Positions 32,685-41,990 of a stretch of 64,000 nucleotides of DNA are shown in pieces. Both the position numbers and the translations under genes were made by a program. The DNA lies in contig JAJFFG010000122.1 in NCBI GenBank assembly GCA_021776825.1, forward strand, positions 1 to 64,000, written 5' to 3'. Source of the DNA: Planctomycetota bacterium. GTDB taxonomy: Bacteria; Planctomycetota; JAJSAM01; JAJVHW01. Within the stretch, counting starts at the first letter, position 1, and each line of letters starts with the position of its first letter. The notes below the pieces were generated by a model that was not told where the DNA came from, ran no database searches, and saw nothing but the letters and a program-made list of their open reading frames with translations.

Positions 32685-33928
32685 CGGTCGACGCCCCGCT
32701 CCGCGAGCATCTCGGAGAGCACGCGGACGTAGTCGTCGGCCAACCGCTCGCGCGTGTACTCCCGCTCGACGAACGCTCGCCCGTCGCGCGCGAGCCGGGC
32801 TCGGAGTTCGGGATCGGCGTGCAAGGCGCGCACTTCGCGCGCGATGCCGGCGGCGTCCTCAGGATCGACGATGCGCGCGCCGCCGCCGCGCTCGAGGATC
32901 TCCCGAGCCTCACCCGCCACGCTGGCGACGAAGGGCAGACCAGCCGCCATCAGTTCGAACATCTTGGACGGGATGAACGTGTGGAACAGCGGAACGTCGC
33001 GCAGCGGCACGAGACCGACGTCGGCGAGTCGATACCAGCGGGAGACGTCGTCCTTGGGCACTCCGGCGTGGAACACCACGTTCTCCAGCCCGCGCTCCCG
33101 CGCTGCCTCGACGAGTGCGTCTTTCTCGGCGCCTTCGCCGACGAACACGAACCGCACGTCCGCCAGATCGGCCACGAGTTCCGCCGCGTCCAGCATGCGA
33201 GCGAGGGCGTGGCTGATCCCGTGCGCACCGAGATACAGGACGACGAAGGCGTCGGCGAGCCCCTCGGCCTCGGCCAGCGCGTCATCTCGCGGACCGGGAG
33301 TGAAGCGACGTTGGTCGACTCCGTTCGTGATGACGGCCAACTGATCGCGGGCGATGCCGCGCTCCGCGATGTGGTCCGCGAAACGGCCCGTGACGGTTAC
33401 GACGCGTGCTGCCCGGCGATAGAGGAACATCTCGAGTCGCTCGAGAACCCAGATGAGAAGCCGATTGCGGAGCACGCCGAGGTCGACGAACACTGCCGGC
33501 CACAGGTCGCGGACCTCGAACACGAAGGGGATGCGCCGCCAGCGGCACCACCACCAAGCCGTGATCACGCTGAAGAACGTCGGGCTGGACACAATGACGA
33601 CGTCGGGCCGCGACACGGCCGCCGCACGAGTGAGCCCCGCCCGCCCGGTCCACATGAACGAGAGATGCCCGAGCACCTTGCGCACGAAGCCGCGGTTCGG
33701 CGTGACGTAACTCCAGCAGCGGTGGACGTCCACGCCATCGATGTCATCCTGCCGACGGCGGGCACCGACATCCTCGGGTCGCAGTGTCCCCGTGGGGTGA
33801 TTCGGGAAGCACGTGACGGCCCCGACCGCGTGCCCTGCAGCAAGCATCGCGCGCGAGAGTTCCAACAGGCGGGCCTGGGGCGCGCCGATCTCGGGCGTGA
33901 AGTAGTGACAGAGCCAGACGATCCTCAC
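32681..33928 (-). CDS. WbuB-type glycosyltransferase family 4
   Basis: A 415-residue GT4 enzyme. The start chosen is a GTG eight bases after AGGAGA, and it overlaps the heparinase stop as GTGA. RIVWLCHYFTPEIGAPQARL, FEVRDLWPAVFVDLG and the C-terminal TFIPSKMFELMAAGLPFVASV are typical of WbuB/fucosaminyl-transferase-like proteins. It probably adds an acetamido sugar to the lipid-linked unit begun by the WbpL-like enzyme two genes downstream. Confidence 0.88.
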   Translation of the reverse strand: MRIVWLCHYFTPEIGAPQARLLELSRAMLAAGHAVGAVTCFPNHPTGTLRPEDVGARRRQDDIDGVDVHRCWSYVTPNRGFVRKVLGHLSFMWTGRAGLTRAAAVSRPDVVIVSSPTFFSVITAWWWCRWRRIPFVFEVRDLWPAVFVDLGVLRNRLLIWVLERLEMFLYRRAARVVTVTGRFADHIAERGIARDQLAVITNGVDQRRFTPGPRDDALAEAEGLADAFVVLYLGAHGISHALARMLDAAELVADLADVRFVFVGEGAEKDALVEAARERGLENVVFHAGVPKDDVSRWYRLADVGLVPLRDVPLFHTFIPSKMFELMAAGLPFVASVAGEAREILERGGGARIVDPEDAAGIAREVRALHADPELRARLARDGRAFVEREYTRERLADDYVRVLSEMLAERGVDR

Positions 33929-35640
33929 GCTGCGTCTCCTGCGACGATCTCGAACCAACCGCGGGCGAGACCGTCGCGATCACGTTCGAGTCGCTGCACG
34001 ACGATCTGCGTCGGGTCGATCCGTCCGAGCTCGCGCGAGCAGCGTCCGTCCTCGAGTTCCAACGGGTGCGCTGAGCGGATCACGGCGCGTCCACCCGAGT
34101 GGCGTACGCGCAGGCTCCGCAGGTCCGCATGGTCCTCGATGGTGACCTGTGGATGCAGGTGCAGACGCGATCGAACCGTTGAACCAGGCGCCGCGCGAGC
34201 CTCGTCGTCGATCCGTAGACCGGTTGGCGAGCCGTCCGTGAACCGAACCAAACGACGCAGTTCTGACGTGGAGTTCCACGGTCGCAGGGTCGCGGCAACC
34301 GACGTCGCGTCGGCACTCACCGCCGTGAGTTCCTCGCGTCCCCCCACTCGAAAGCTCCCGTACACCTCGGACGAGTCAGCGTCGTCGACCGTGAGCGTGC
34401 TGTGCGCGCGAGACGAGCGCCCCCACGTCCGTTCGGGACCCGTGTACTCGTGGAGGCCGGGATCGGTGACCAGGCACGCGCCGTGCGTCCACACCTCAAG
34501 GCTCAGCGCGTCGGCCTGTCCGTGGGCGGGAAGGTACGTCGGACACACCGGACCCGCGTCGAGAACCGCCCAGATCTCGGCCCCTCGAAACACGTGCAAG
34601 CCCGTGTCGCGGAGAGAGGTCAGCCCGGTCGACGTGGCCGCGTCGATCTCTGCGTCGACTTCCTCGCAGGCGGCGGCGAGGAGCGCGCCGGCCGGAGGCC
34701 CGAATCCCCGCGCACTGTCTCCGAGCAACGGGATGCCGCCGTCCGGACAGACGATGTGGGCGAGATGCCCCGCCATGCGTCGGGCGGCGTCGCGGAGCAA
34801 GGTGGCGATTGGCTCCCCGGCGTCGGAGAGCGAATGGAGTTCCAGCAGCCGCTGCAGCACGATTGCGTGATACATGGGCGAGCGCTCGAAGTGGCCGCCG
34901 TCGAGCAGCACCTGCTCCGGAACCTCTGTCCGCAGGAGTGCGTCGGCGACCCCGCCGGCCTCGCGTGCGATCGGTCCGACGAGGAAGCGCGACGCGACGA
35001 AGAGCGCCCGCGCGTTCTCGAGCAGGTGATTGCCGCGCACGTCGCGCTCGAGGTGGCGCAGCAGGTAGGCCGCGTGGATCGCCACGACCTCGTCGACGCC
35101 CTCACCCAGAGCCTCGAACCCGTTGGAGTGCGCCGCGGCGTGGCAGATGTTCACCAGCCTCAGCGAGACCGGGTACGGATGCCACGCAACGCGATCCCAT
35201 CTCTGCCCGTGTTGGTCGCGCCAGGAGTCCAAGAGCGCCCGCGCAGCATCGGGTCGGCCGGCGAGAGCGAGGTCGGTCACGGCACCGAGGTACTGCATCT
35301 GGTACTGCCAGAGCGGAGATGCGTCGGGGTCGACCCATCTCACTCCGTTCGGATAGCTGCGTTCCGTACCGAGGTGGCGGAAGCGATGCTCCGTCGCGAG
35401 GTCCGCGCGCTCGGTGACCCTCGCGACGCCTTCGGGTGCCACGATCGCGACCGACACGATCGGCAGATCAGCGGCCGTGCGTGTCGTCTGCGCCTCCACG
35501 CGCGCGCGATCGATCGGACCGGAGGGGGAGACGGCGTGAGCGCGACGCTGCCGCAGAGTCCGGAGGCGCGCCATGAGCTGCCTCACGGGGATGTGTCGGG
35601 CCGTTCGCAGATCGCGAAGCCAGCCCGCGACCCCGCTCAC
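33925..35640 (-). CDS. Heparinase II/III family protein
   Basis: A 571-residue protein with an alpha/alpha-toroid followed by a C-terminal beta-sandwich. RGNHLLENARAL, GGHFERSPMYH and PAHGQADALSLEVW are the recognisable heparinase II/III blocks; the last holds the conserved His-Asp region. No signal peptide is seen, as is common for the version embedded in capsule loci beside bi-domain oxidoreductases and WbuB-type transferases. It could degrade or modify uronic-acid-containing polymer. GTG start overlaps the upstream stop as GTGA. Confidence 0.87.
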   Translation of the reverse strand: MSGVAGWLRDLRTARHIPVRQLMARLRTLRQRRAHAVSPSGPIDRARVEAQTTRTAADLPIVSVAIVAPEGVARVTERADLATEHRFRHLGTERSYPNGVRWVDPDASPLWQYQMQYLGAVTDLALAGRPDAARALLDSWRDQHGQRWDRVAWHPYPVSLRLVNICHAAAHSNGFEALGEGVDEVVAIHAAYLLRHLERDVRGNHLLENARALFVASRFLVGPIAREAGGVADALLRTEVPEQVLLDGGHFERSPMYHAIVLQRLLELHSLSDAGEPIATLLRDAARRMAGHLAHIVCPDGGIPLLGDSARGFGPPAGALLAAACEEVDAEIDAATSTGLTSLRDTGLHVFRGAEIWAVLDAGPVCPTYLPAHGQADALSLEVWTHGACLVTDPGLHEYTGPERTWGRSSRAHSTLTVDDADSSEVYGSFRVGGREELTAVSADATSVAATLRPWNSTSELRRLVRFTDGSPTGLRIDDEARAAPGSTVRSRLHLHPQVTIEDHADLRSLRVRHSGGRAVIRSAHPLELEDGRCSRELGRIDPTQIVVQRLERDRDGLARGWFEIVAGDAA

Positions 35641-37766
35641 CTGCTGAGGTCCACCGCGGAGCCCGTCCGCATCGCCTCCAGGACGGCGAGGCTCGCGCGA
35701 GTTGCTGACACGGCGCTCTCGAACGGCACGGGGCTCTCCCCTCCGTCAGCGACGGCGGCGACGAACGCTGCCAGTTCCGCACCGTGGCCCTTGTCCTGTG
35801 GGCCGCGCCACACTCGTTCCGGCTTGCCACCCGCGACGCGAGAGAGATCGCGGAAGTCATCCAGCAGCCAGGACGACCCTTCCCAGTGGACGTCGAGCGT
35901 CTCCTTCGGAAGCCCCGGTGCGCCGCCGGAGAGGTAGTCGAGCGCGGCCGTTGAGCCGTCTGCGAAGCGGAGGAGGATGGCGGCTCCGTCGTCGCCAAGC
36001 GGCTCTGCCTGGACGCGGGTGACCGCGGCGCCGATGACGAACGCAAGCAAGTCGATGAAGTGACAAGCCTCGCCGAGGATGCGTCCCCCACCGATGTCCG
36101 GGTCCAGCGTCCAGTGCGTCGGCGGGAGTCGCCCGGCGTTCACGCGGTAGCGGGCGTGGAGCGGCGACGTTCGGGCGTCGAGGTCCTTCCGCAGTGCCAC
36201 CACGGACGGCGCAAAGCGACGGTTGAAGCCCACGCACACCAGCCCCGGCCGCTCGCGCATGGCGTCCTCGACCAGCGCCAGCCCTTCGGGACGGATGGCC
36301 AACGGCTTCTCGACGAAGCAGGCCTTTCCGGCACGGAGGGCGGCAGCGACGAGCTCGGCGTGGCTGTCGTGCCGAGTCAGCACGGCCACAGCATCGATGT
36401 CGTTCGCGGTCAGGATCGCTTCCGCGGACGACTCGGTCCGACTGATGCCGAAGCGCCGGGCAACGGCAGATGCGGTCGCCCCGGACGCCGTCGCGACGGC
36501 GGTCAGTGCGACGCGCCCGTTGCCATGGAGCGCCGGCAGGAGAACGGCCGACGCGAACTGGCCGGCGCCGACGAGCCCAACTCGGACGTCTCCATTCGTT
36601 CCGGGCGCAGCCACGCCGGTCGCCGGAGCCGGGAGCGCCGTCTCGGCGTCGTACTCGAGGAGAATGCCCAGGAACGCCTCGTCGCTCTCTCCTCGCACGA
36701 GCTGATAGGCCGTCGCGGCCTCCTCGATCGGGAACGTGTGCGTGAGCAGAGGATCAAGACAGAGCCGTCCGCTGCGCACCAGATCGAGGATTGCGCCGAG
36801 GTTGCGCCCCTCGGTCCAGCGCACGTACGGATAGGGGTAGTCGAGCCCCTTCTCCTCGTACTCGGGGTCATAGCGACCCGGCCCGTACGACGTGCTCATG
36901 CGCAGTCGCAGCTCGCGCTCGTAGAACGCGCGGCGGTCGAGATCCATCCCCGTGGCGCCGACCAGCGTGATCACGCCGCCGCGGCGACAAAGGCGCGCCG
37001 CGAGGGCCAGCGGCTCGCTCGACGCCGACCCGGCGCAGACCAACGCCGCATCCGCGCCGTGCCCACCGGTCAGGCCACGGATCGCGGGCTCCGGATCGTC
37101 GCCCCCGGATACGACGACCTCGGCGCCGAGCGACGCCGCGAGCGTGGCACGGGTTGCGTCGAGGTCCACGGCGACGACGCGGGCGCCAGCCGCCGCGAGC
37201 ATCTGCACGGCCATCTGCCCGAGCAGCCCGAGGCCGATCACGACGACGATCTCTCCAAGTCGGACCTCGGTGGTTCGCACTCCGTGCAGCGCGATCGCGC
37301 CGAGCGTCGCGGTGGCTGCGTGGCGCGCGCTGACACCCTCCGGCACGCGTGCGGTCAGGTTGCGCGGAACGCAGAGAACCTCCGCGTGGTTCGCATAGCC
37401 CGCGCCGGCGCACGCCACGCGATCCCCAACCGCCAGGCCGGTCACGCCCTCGCCGACGGCGATCACACGCCCCGCGGCGCTGTATCCGAGTGGCACATCG
37501 CCGGAGAGCCGGCCGCTGACGGCCCGATAGGTTGCCATGAGGCCTTCACGGCGCATCTTCTCGAGCGTCTTCTTGACCAGGTCGGGACGTGCCCGCGCCT
37601 TCCCGACGAGCGACTTCCCTGCCAGGTCGATGATGAGGCGTTCGGTCCCGGCGGAGATGAGCGACCACTCCGTCCGGACGAGTACACAGCCGCGACGAAG
37701 CCCGGGCTCGGGTACGTCCGCCACGCGAGTGAGTCCCCCGCGCGTCGCTTGCAGTACCTGCCTCAC
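35637..37766 (-). CDS. Two-domain oxidoreductase: MDR dehydrogenase fused to Gfo/Idh/MocA
   Basis: A 709-residue fusion. Residues 1-375 are a medium-chain dehydrogenase with Rossmann loop GLGLLGQ (178-184); the usual zinc-binding Cys/His set is largely missing. Residues 395-709 are a Gfo/Idh/MocA oxidoreductase with GLVGAGQFA (397-405) and EKPLAI (486-491). This fusion recurs in surface-polysaccharide loci next to a heparinase and a WbuB-type transferase, but its reaction is not known to me. The first gene of its unit: GTG start with GGAGG upstream, after a 345-base gap with an inverted-repeat pair. Confidence 0.85.
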   Translation of the reverse strand: MRQVLQATRGGLTRVADVPEPGLRRGCVLVRTEWSLISAGTERLIIDLAGKSLVGKARARPDLVKKTLEKMRREGLMATYRAVSGRLSGDVPLGYSAAGRVIAVGEGVTGLAVGDRVACAGAGYANHAEVLCVPRNLTARVPEGVSARHAATATLGAIALHGVRTTEVRLGEIVVVIGLGLLGQMAVQMLAAAGARVVAVDLDATRATLAASLGAEVVVSGGDDPEPAIRGLTGGHGADAALVCAGSASSEPLALAARLCRRGGVITLVGATGMDLDRRAFYERELRLRMSTSYGPGRYDPEYEEKGLDYPYPYVRWTEGRNLGAILDLVRSGRLCLDPLLTHTFPIEEAATAYQLVRGESDEAFLGILLEYDAETALPAPATGVAAPGTNGDVRVGLVGAGQFASAVLLPALHGNGRVALTAVATASGATASAVARRFGISRTESSAEAILTANDIDAVAVLTRHDSHAELVAAALRAGKACFVEKPLAIRPEGLALVEDAMRERPGLVCVGFNRRFAPSVVALRKDLDARTSPLHARYRVNAGRLPPTHWTLDPDIGGGRILGEACHFIDLLAFVIGAAVTRVQAEPLGDDGAAILLRFADGSTAALDYLSGGAPGLPKETLDVHWEGSSWLLDDFRDLSRVAGGKPERVWRGPQDKGHGAELAAFVAAVADGGESPVPFESAVSATRASLAVLEAMRTGSAVDLSR

Positions 37767-37797
37767 TCGCCGACCTCCATCCGAACCCGCCTCACAC

Positions 37798-38047
37798 CGT
37801 GCCTAGCCCGCATCGTTCACGAGAACGCCACGCCTGACGGCCCCCAGCACGCGATCTCCCGCCCCGGCGCCGCTTCACAACCGCATCGAGAGGGTGCATG
37901 CGCGTCGCCGGCACGAGATCTCACGCACTCCGAGCCGCCAGGACATCGTGCGACGAGCGAACGCAGAACGTCACGCAGTTCACCCACGCCGTTCCTCGAT
38001 CTCGCCGCGATCCCGCGACGCCCTCGTGAACGATCCGGGCTAGCACG
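37798..38047. repeat. Imperfect 25/26-bp inverted repeats 250 bp apart
   Basis: Left arm 37798-37823 and right arm 38023-38047 are inverted copies, differing by one inserted base and one substitution (core ATCGTTCACGAG at 37812-37823 and its complement at 38023-38034; flanks CGTGC-TAGCCCG). Weaker similarity extends further inward. No ORF fits inside. The size and ends parallel the 240-bp element at 9563-9802, but the end sequences differ. It occupies most of the 345-base gap between the PrsT-like stop (38112) and the next gene start (37766). It could be a MITE-like element, a long-range RNA hairpin, or a pair of operators allowing DNA looping. Confidence 0.55.
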
Positions 38048-38111
38048 CAGCGGATCGTAGCGAACCGTGCGGCGTCACACAGGGTTGCCCGAGCCTGAGC
38101 ACGCGGTCAAT

Positions 38112-41100
38112 TCAGCGCGACTTCAGCTCCGCCTCGGCCTCTTCCAGGTGCTCGCGCACCTCGGCCATCTGGCGCTCGACGCGCTCCTGGAGCCCCTTCA
38201 AGCGCGCAGGCTCTGCGCGGAACAGCGGCGTGTCCGCGCGCGTTTCCAGATCGTCCTGAACGCGATCGAGGATGCCGAGCGCGCGCCGGAAGGTCTCCAC
38301 GGCGTCCTCCAGGTCCTTCCGGCGCAGGTGCACCGTGCCCAGCGTGTCGAGGTAGGGCGGATGCTGCGGGCGATCGCCAACCGCACGCGTCGCCTCGTTC
38401 AGGGCCTCATCGAGTGCACCAGCATCGGTGGTGAGGAGGAAGGCCAAGTCGTTGCGAGCGCGATGGTGGAACGGCGCAGCGACGACGGTGTTGCGGAGGC
38501 TGCTCAGGACCACTCCGCGCCGGGCGCCCTGCACGCTGGCATCACCGGACGCCTGCGCGTCGAGGATGTGCGACTGCGCGATGAGGTAAAGAAGATCTGC
38601 GTGCTCGGGGTTGAACTCGAGACCGCGAGCGCAGAGGTCACGGACCTGCTGCGTGCGCGACTCCTGAAGGTGCGAGATCGCGGCAAGGGCCACCGCCACC
38701 AAGTACGGCTCATCCCTCTCGATGAACGGTTCAAGCACCGCGATCGTCTGCTCGTGCTCGCCGCGTTGGCTGTGCTGGAACGCGAGGATCATGTGAACAT
38801 CGAGACTCTCGGGAGCGGCCGCGGCGCTCGTCTTCGCAAACTCCAGCGCTCCGTCGGAGTCGCTCATCTGCACTCGCATCGCGTGCGTGGCGAGACTGAC
38901 AGCCATGACGAGCGTCGGATCGAGATCCAGCGTCGCCCGCGCCGCGGGCACGACCTCAGACCACCGCTCGAGCCGCGTCTCCAGCATGGCGACCATGAGC
39001 CACCCCAGCGCGTCCTGAGGGTGAGCAGCGACGAACGCGTCCACAAGCGAGCGCGCCTCCGGGTCCTCTCCGGTCTGAAGGTGCACCTCGATCAGAGCAG
39101 CGACGGTCTGAGCCTCGTCAGGATCGACCTCGATGGCCTTGCGAGCGGCTTGCTCCGCTTCGACGTAGCGCTGCAGTTCCAGGTAGCCGGCGCTGAGCAG
39201 CCTCCACGCATTCCAGTCGCCGGAGTGCCGCTCCGTGAGGACCTGCAACTCACGAATCGCCTCGCCCGCCTCTCCTCGTGCCACGAGCATCACGGCCAGC
39301 ATGCGGCGCGCCGTCCCGTCGTCAGGGTTGATCCGGAGCAGCTCACGCAGTTCGGCCTCAGCGAGTTCACCCTCGCCAGCGGCGTTCGAGAGCTGAGCGA
39401 ACAGCGCTCGGTTGCGGGACTCCCCTGGCAGGGCGGACCCCGACTCGGCCAGCACCGCGCGCGCGGCGTCGAATCGCCCACGCCGGATGAGCTGTTCGGC
39501 ACGCGCGAACCGGGCGCGGGCGAGCGCCGCTCGAATGCGAACGCGACCCGGAACCAGCGCGGCCGAGCGCCGGTAACTCGCGATCGCCGCCTCGAAGTCG
39601 CCGGCAGCGAGATGGGCAGATCCGAGCGCGAAGTGCGCATTGGCGTCAGCCGGGTGGGCATCAACGTACATGCCGAGCCGTTCGCGCGCTCGAGGGATGT
39701 CGGACTGGAGCACGGCGAGCTTGCCCTCGACGTAGTCCAGCACCGGATCTCCGGCAGCGATACGTCGCAGCTCCTCCACCTGCTGGATCAGCTCGGGCGT
39801 GGCTTCACCCTGGCCGAACCAGAGGTCGCAGAGCGCGCGTCGCGGCTCCGTTGCCGACTCGTCGATCGAGATCGCACGTCGAAACTCGGCTTCGGCCTCC
39901 TCGAGCTGGCCTGCGGCTTGAAGGAATCGCCCGAAACGCAGGCGAACATCAACAGCGTCGCCAGCCCGCCCGATCAACGCGCCGAACACTCCGCGTGCCT
40001 TCTCGAAGTCGCCGGCGATGCGATACACCTCAGCTCGCGCGGACGCGGCACGCGTCAACATCGTCTGGCGTTCGTCCGGGTCCTCCGCGGCGGCAGCGAG
40101 TTCGTCCGCGCTGTCGAAACAGGCGTCGGCGGCATCCATGTCGCCGCGAGTGCCCAAAATGAACCCCTGCGCCAGGATGTGCTCGATCCGACCAGGCTCC
40201 AGCAACAGGAGACGTTCGAGGGCGCTCAGCGCCCGATCGCCGTCACCGGCAGCTCGCGCGGCCTGCAGGAACACCCGCAGCGCGCCCGGGTCATCTGGGA
40301 GTCCATCCAGCGCTCGTTCCGCGTGTTGGAGAGCTCGGCGCACTGCGCCCATGCCGAGGTACGCGCGGGCGAGACTCAGACGCAACCTCGAACTCTCCTC
40401 CGGCAGCGCATCGAGGATGCGCTCGTACCCGAGCGCAGCCGCCTCGTGTCTCCCCTGCATCGCATGCGCCGTGGCGAGCAGGATGCGCGCCTCGAAGAGT
40501 CGTGGATCCTCGTCCAGCGCCGTCTGCAACAGCTCGGCCGCGGCAGCGCCCGCCTCCCGACGTCGGACGATGGTTGACCCAGGCGCCGCCGCCCGGGCAA
40601 GGAGAACCTTGGCGAGGACGACCCGCGCAGCGACGGAGTCCTCGTGCCCCGCCAGCGCGGCCCGCGCGTCGGCCTCGATCCGCGCGAGGAGCTGCTTCGG
40701 AGACTGCCCGGTCGGATCCACGTCGGCGGCCGCGAGTCGCAGCCGGGCGGCGAGATCAGTGGGCTGGCGTTCGGTCGCCGCGTGGTACGCGGCGCGCGCG
40801 CCGTCGAGGTTGCCGCGCACAATGCGGAGGTCGCCCAGCAGCAGCAGCGCCGCGGTCGATTCAGACTGGCGGTCCGCGACGCGTCGGCATTCCAGTTCGG
40901 CGGCATCGGCCTGCCCTGATCGCGAGAGCGCCTGGGCATAGGCAAGACCGACCGCCTCGTCATCGGCATGCTCGCCTGCGGCGCGCTCCAGGATCTGACG
41001 GGCCCGCTCCACGAAGCCACGCCCCCCGTAGACGGCGGCCACGGCGATGTACACGTCGACCGACGGAGTCTCGTCACCGTCGACGACGACCCCCATCTCA

Positions 41101-41990
41101 CGCTCGGCGGCAACGCCGTCGCCCTCGAGCCAGTAGATCTGCGCGCGGAGAAGGTGCAGCCTCGCCCGCACCGCGGCGTCGACCTCGTCCCGCAACAGGC
41201 GGTCGACTGCGGCCAGCGCCTCCCCGTTCCGCCCACGCGAGAGCAAGGCCCAGGCGCGCAGCTGATCGAGCTCGCGAGCCTCTGCGGGATCAGCAACGTC
41301 GCTGGCATCCTCGGCCAGCGACAACGCGAGCGCCAGATACTCGCGCTCGGCGGCACGCTCGGTGGCCGCCGCATCGGCAGTCATCGCGCGCACTCCTCGA
41401 ATCTGCGCGATCTGCACGGCCGCACGAACACGGGGCAGCGTCGACGCCTCGGTAGCATGTGCGACGCGCGCGAGGAGATCGAGGACCTCTCCCTGCTCGC
41501 CGGGGCGGCGGAGCAGCGACGCGAGAAGACTGAACACCGCTGCCGGTGTGGGGTCGCGCGCGACCGCACGCCGCAGCCGGTTTCGCGCGGCCTCCTCATC
41601 TCCGGCAGCAAGCTCTCTATTCGCGAGCAGGATCTGCGCCTCATCGAGGTCGGCATTCCGGCTCGCGGCGCCCTCGATCGCCGCCCACGCCTCGTCCTCG
41701 CGCTCCAGTCGGAGGAGGGCAAGGCCGCGATTGAAGTGCGCAATCGCGTCGTCCGGCCGCGCCACGAGAAGTTCGTCCGACAGGCGGAGCGCATCGGCGA
41801 ACTGCTCGCGCTGATACGCGGACCGGACGTCGTCGTGCAACTTCCAGACCCGCTGCTGGTCTGCGTCTCCGGTGGAGCCGGAACCCCGACCGAGCAGGAT
41901 GGCCGGAACGACGATCACCGCTACCGCGGCGACGAGGATGAGGACACGCGTGCGCCGTGTCAGGCCGGGTCGTTTGCGTCGATTGCTCAT
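38112..41990 (-). CDS. PrsT-like XrtA/PEP-CTERM TPR protein
   Basis: A 1292-residue protein with one N-terminal membrane helix (about 14-34) and then tetratricopeptide repeats almost to the end, e.g. AIAHFNRGLALLRLEREDEA and HYDRYPDD-like units near the middle (ANAHFALGSAHLAAGDFEAA). It resembles the PrsT lipoprotein family of exosortase A loci but is longer than the roughly 900 residues I expect, and it has a membrane helix rather than a lipobox. It probably scaffolds polymer or PEP-CTERM export in the periplasm. ATG overlaps the EpsI stop as ATGA. Confidence 0.8.
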   Translation of the reverse strand: MSNRRKRPGLTRRTRVLILVAAVAVIVVPAILLGRGSGSTGDADQQRVWKLHDDVRSAYQREQFADALRLSDELLVARPDDAIAHFNRGLALLRLEREDEAWAAIEGAASRNADLDEAQILLANRELAAGDEEAARNRLRRAVARDPTPAAVFSLLASLLRRPGEQGEVLDLLARVAHATEASTLPRVRAAVQIAQIRGVRAMTADAAATERAAEREYLALALSLAEDASDVADPAEARELDQLRAWALLSRGRNGEALAAVDRLLRDEVDAAVRARLHLLRAQIYWLEGDGVAAEREMGVVVDGDETPSVDVYIAVAAVYGGRGFVERARQILERAAGEHADDEAVGLAYAQALSRSGQADAAELECRRVADRQSESTAALLLLGDLRIVRGNLDGARAAYHAATERQPTDLAARLRLAAADVDPTGQSPKQLLARIEADARAALAGHEDSVAARVVLAKVLLARAAAPGSTIVRRREAGAAAAELLQTALDEDPRLFEARILLATAHAMQGRHEAAALGYERILDALPEESSRLRLSLARAYLGMGAVRRALQHAERALDGLPDDPGALRVFLQAARAAGDGDRALSALERLLLLEPGRIEHILAQGFILGTRGDMDAADACFDSADELAAAAEDPDERQTMLTRAASARAEVYRIAGDFEKARGVFGALIGRAGDAVDVRLRFGRFLQAAGQLEEAEAEFRRAISIDESATEPRRALCDLWFGQGEATPELIQQVEELRRIAAGDPVLDYVEGKLAVLQSDIPRARERLGMYVDAHPADANAHFALGSAHLAAGDFEAAIASYRRSAALVPGRVRIRAALARARFARAEQLIRRGRFDAARAVLAESGSALPGESRNRALFAQLSNAAGEGELAEAELRELLRINPDDGTARRMLAVMLVARGEAGEAIRELQVLTERHSGDWNAWRLLSAGYLELQRYVEAEQAARKAIEVDPDEAQTVAALIEVHLQTGEDPEARSLVDAFVAAHPQDALGWLMVAMLETRLERWSEVVPAARATLDLDPTLVMAVSLATHAMRVQMSDSDGALEFAKTSAAAAPESLDVHMILAFQHSQRGEHEQTIAVLEPFIERDEPYLVAVALAAISHLQESRTQQVRDLCARGLEFNPEHADLLYLIAQSHILDAQASGDASVQGARRGVVLSSLRNTVVAAPFHHRARNDLAFLLTTDAGALDEALNEATRAVGDRPQHPPYLDTLGTVHLRRKDLEDAVETFRRALGILDRVQDDLETRADTPLFRAEPARLKGLQERVERQMAEVREHLEEAEAELKSR

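Noticed and set aside
33925-35640. Heparinase-family gene read as a secreted catabolic enzyme
   Set aside because: No signal peptide is present and the gene is embedded in a biosynthetic operon; polymer modification is more likely.
36060-38060. Plus-strand open frame of 666 codons reaching into the gap
   Set aside because: Mostly antisense to the two-domain oxidoreductase; the part within the gap carries no motif and crosses the inverted repeats.
38067-40577. Long plus-strand open frame of 836 codons
   Set aside because: It lies wholly opposite the PrsT-like gene, is Arg/His/Leu-rich and has no recognisable domain; such antisense frames are expected in GC-rich DNA.
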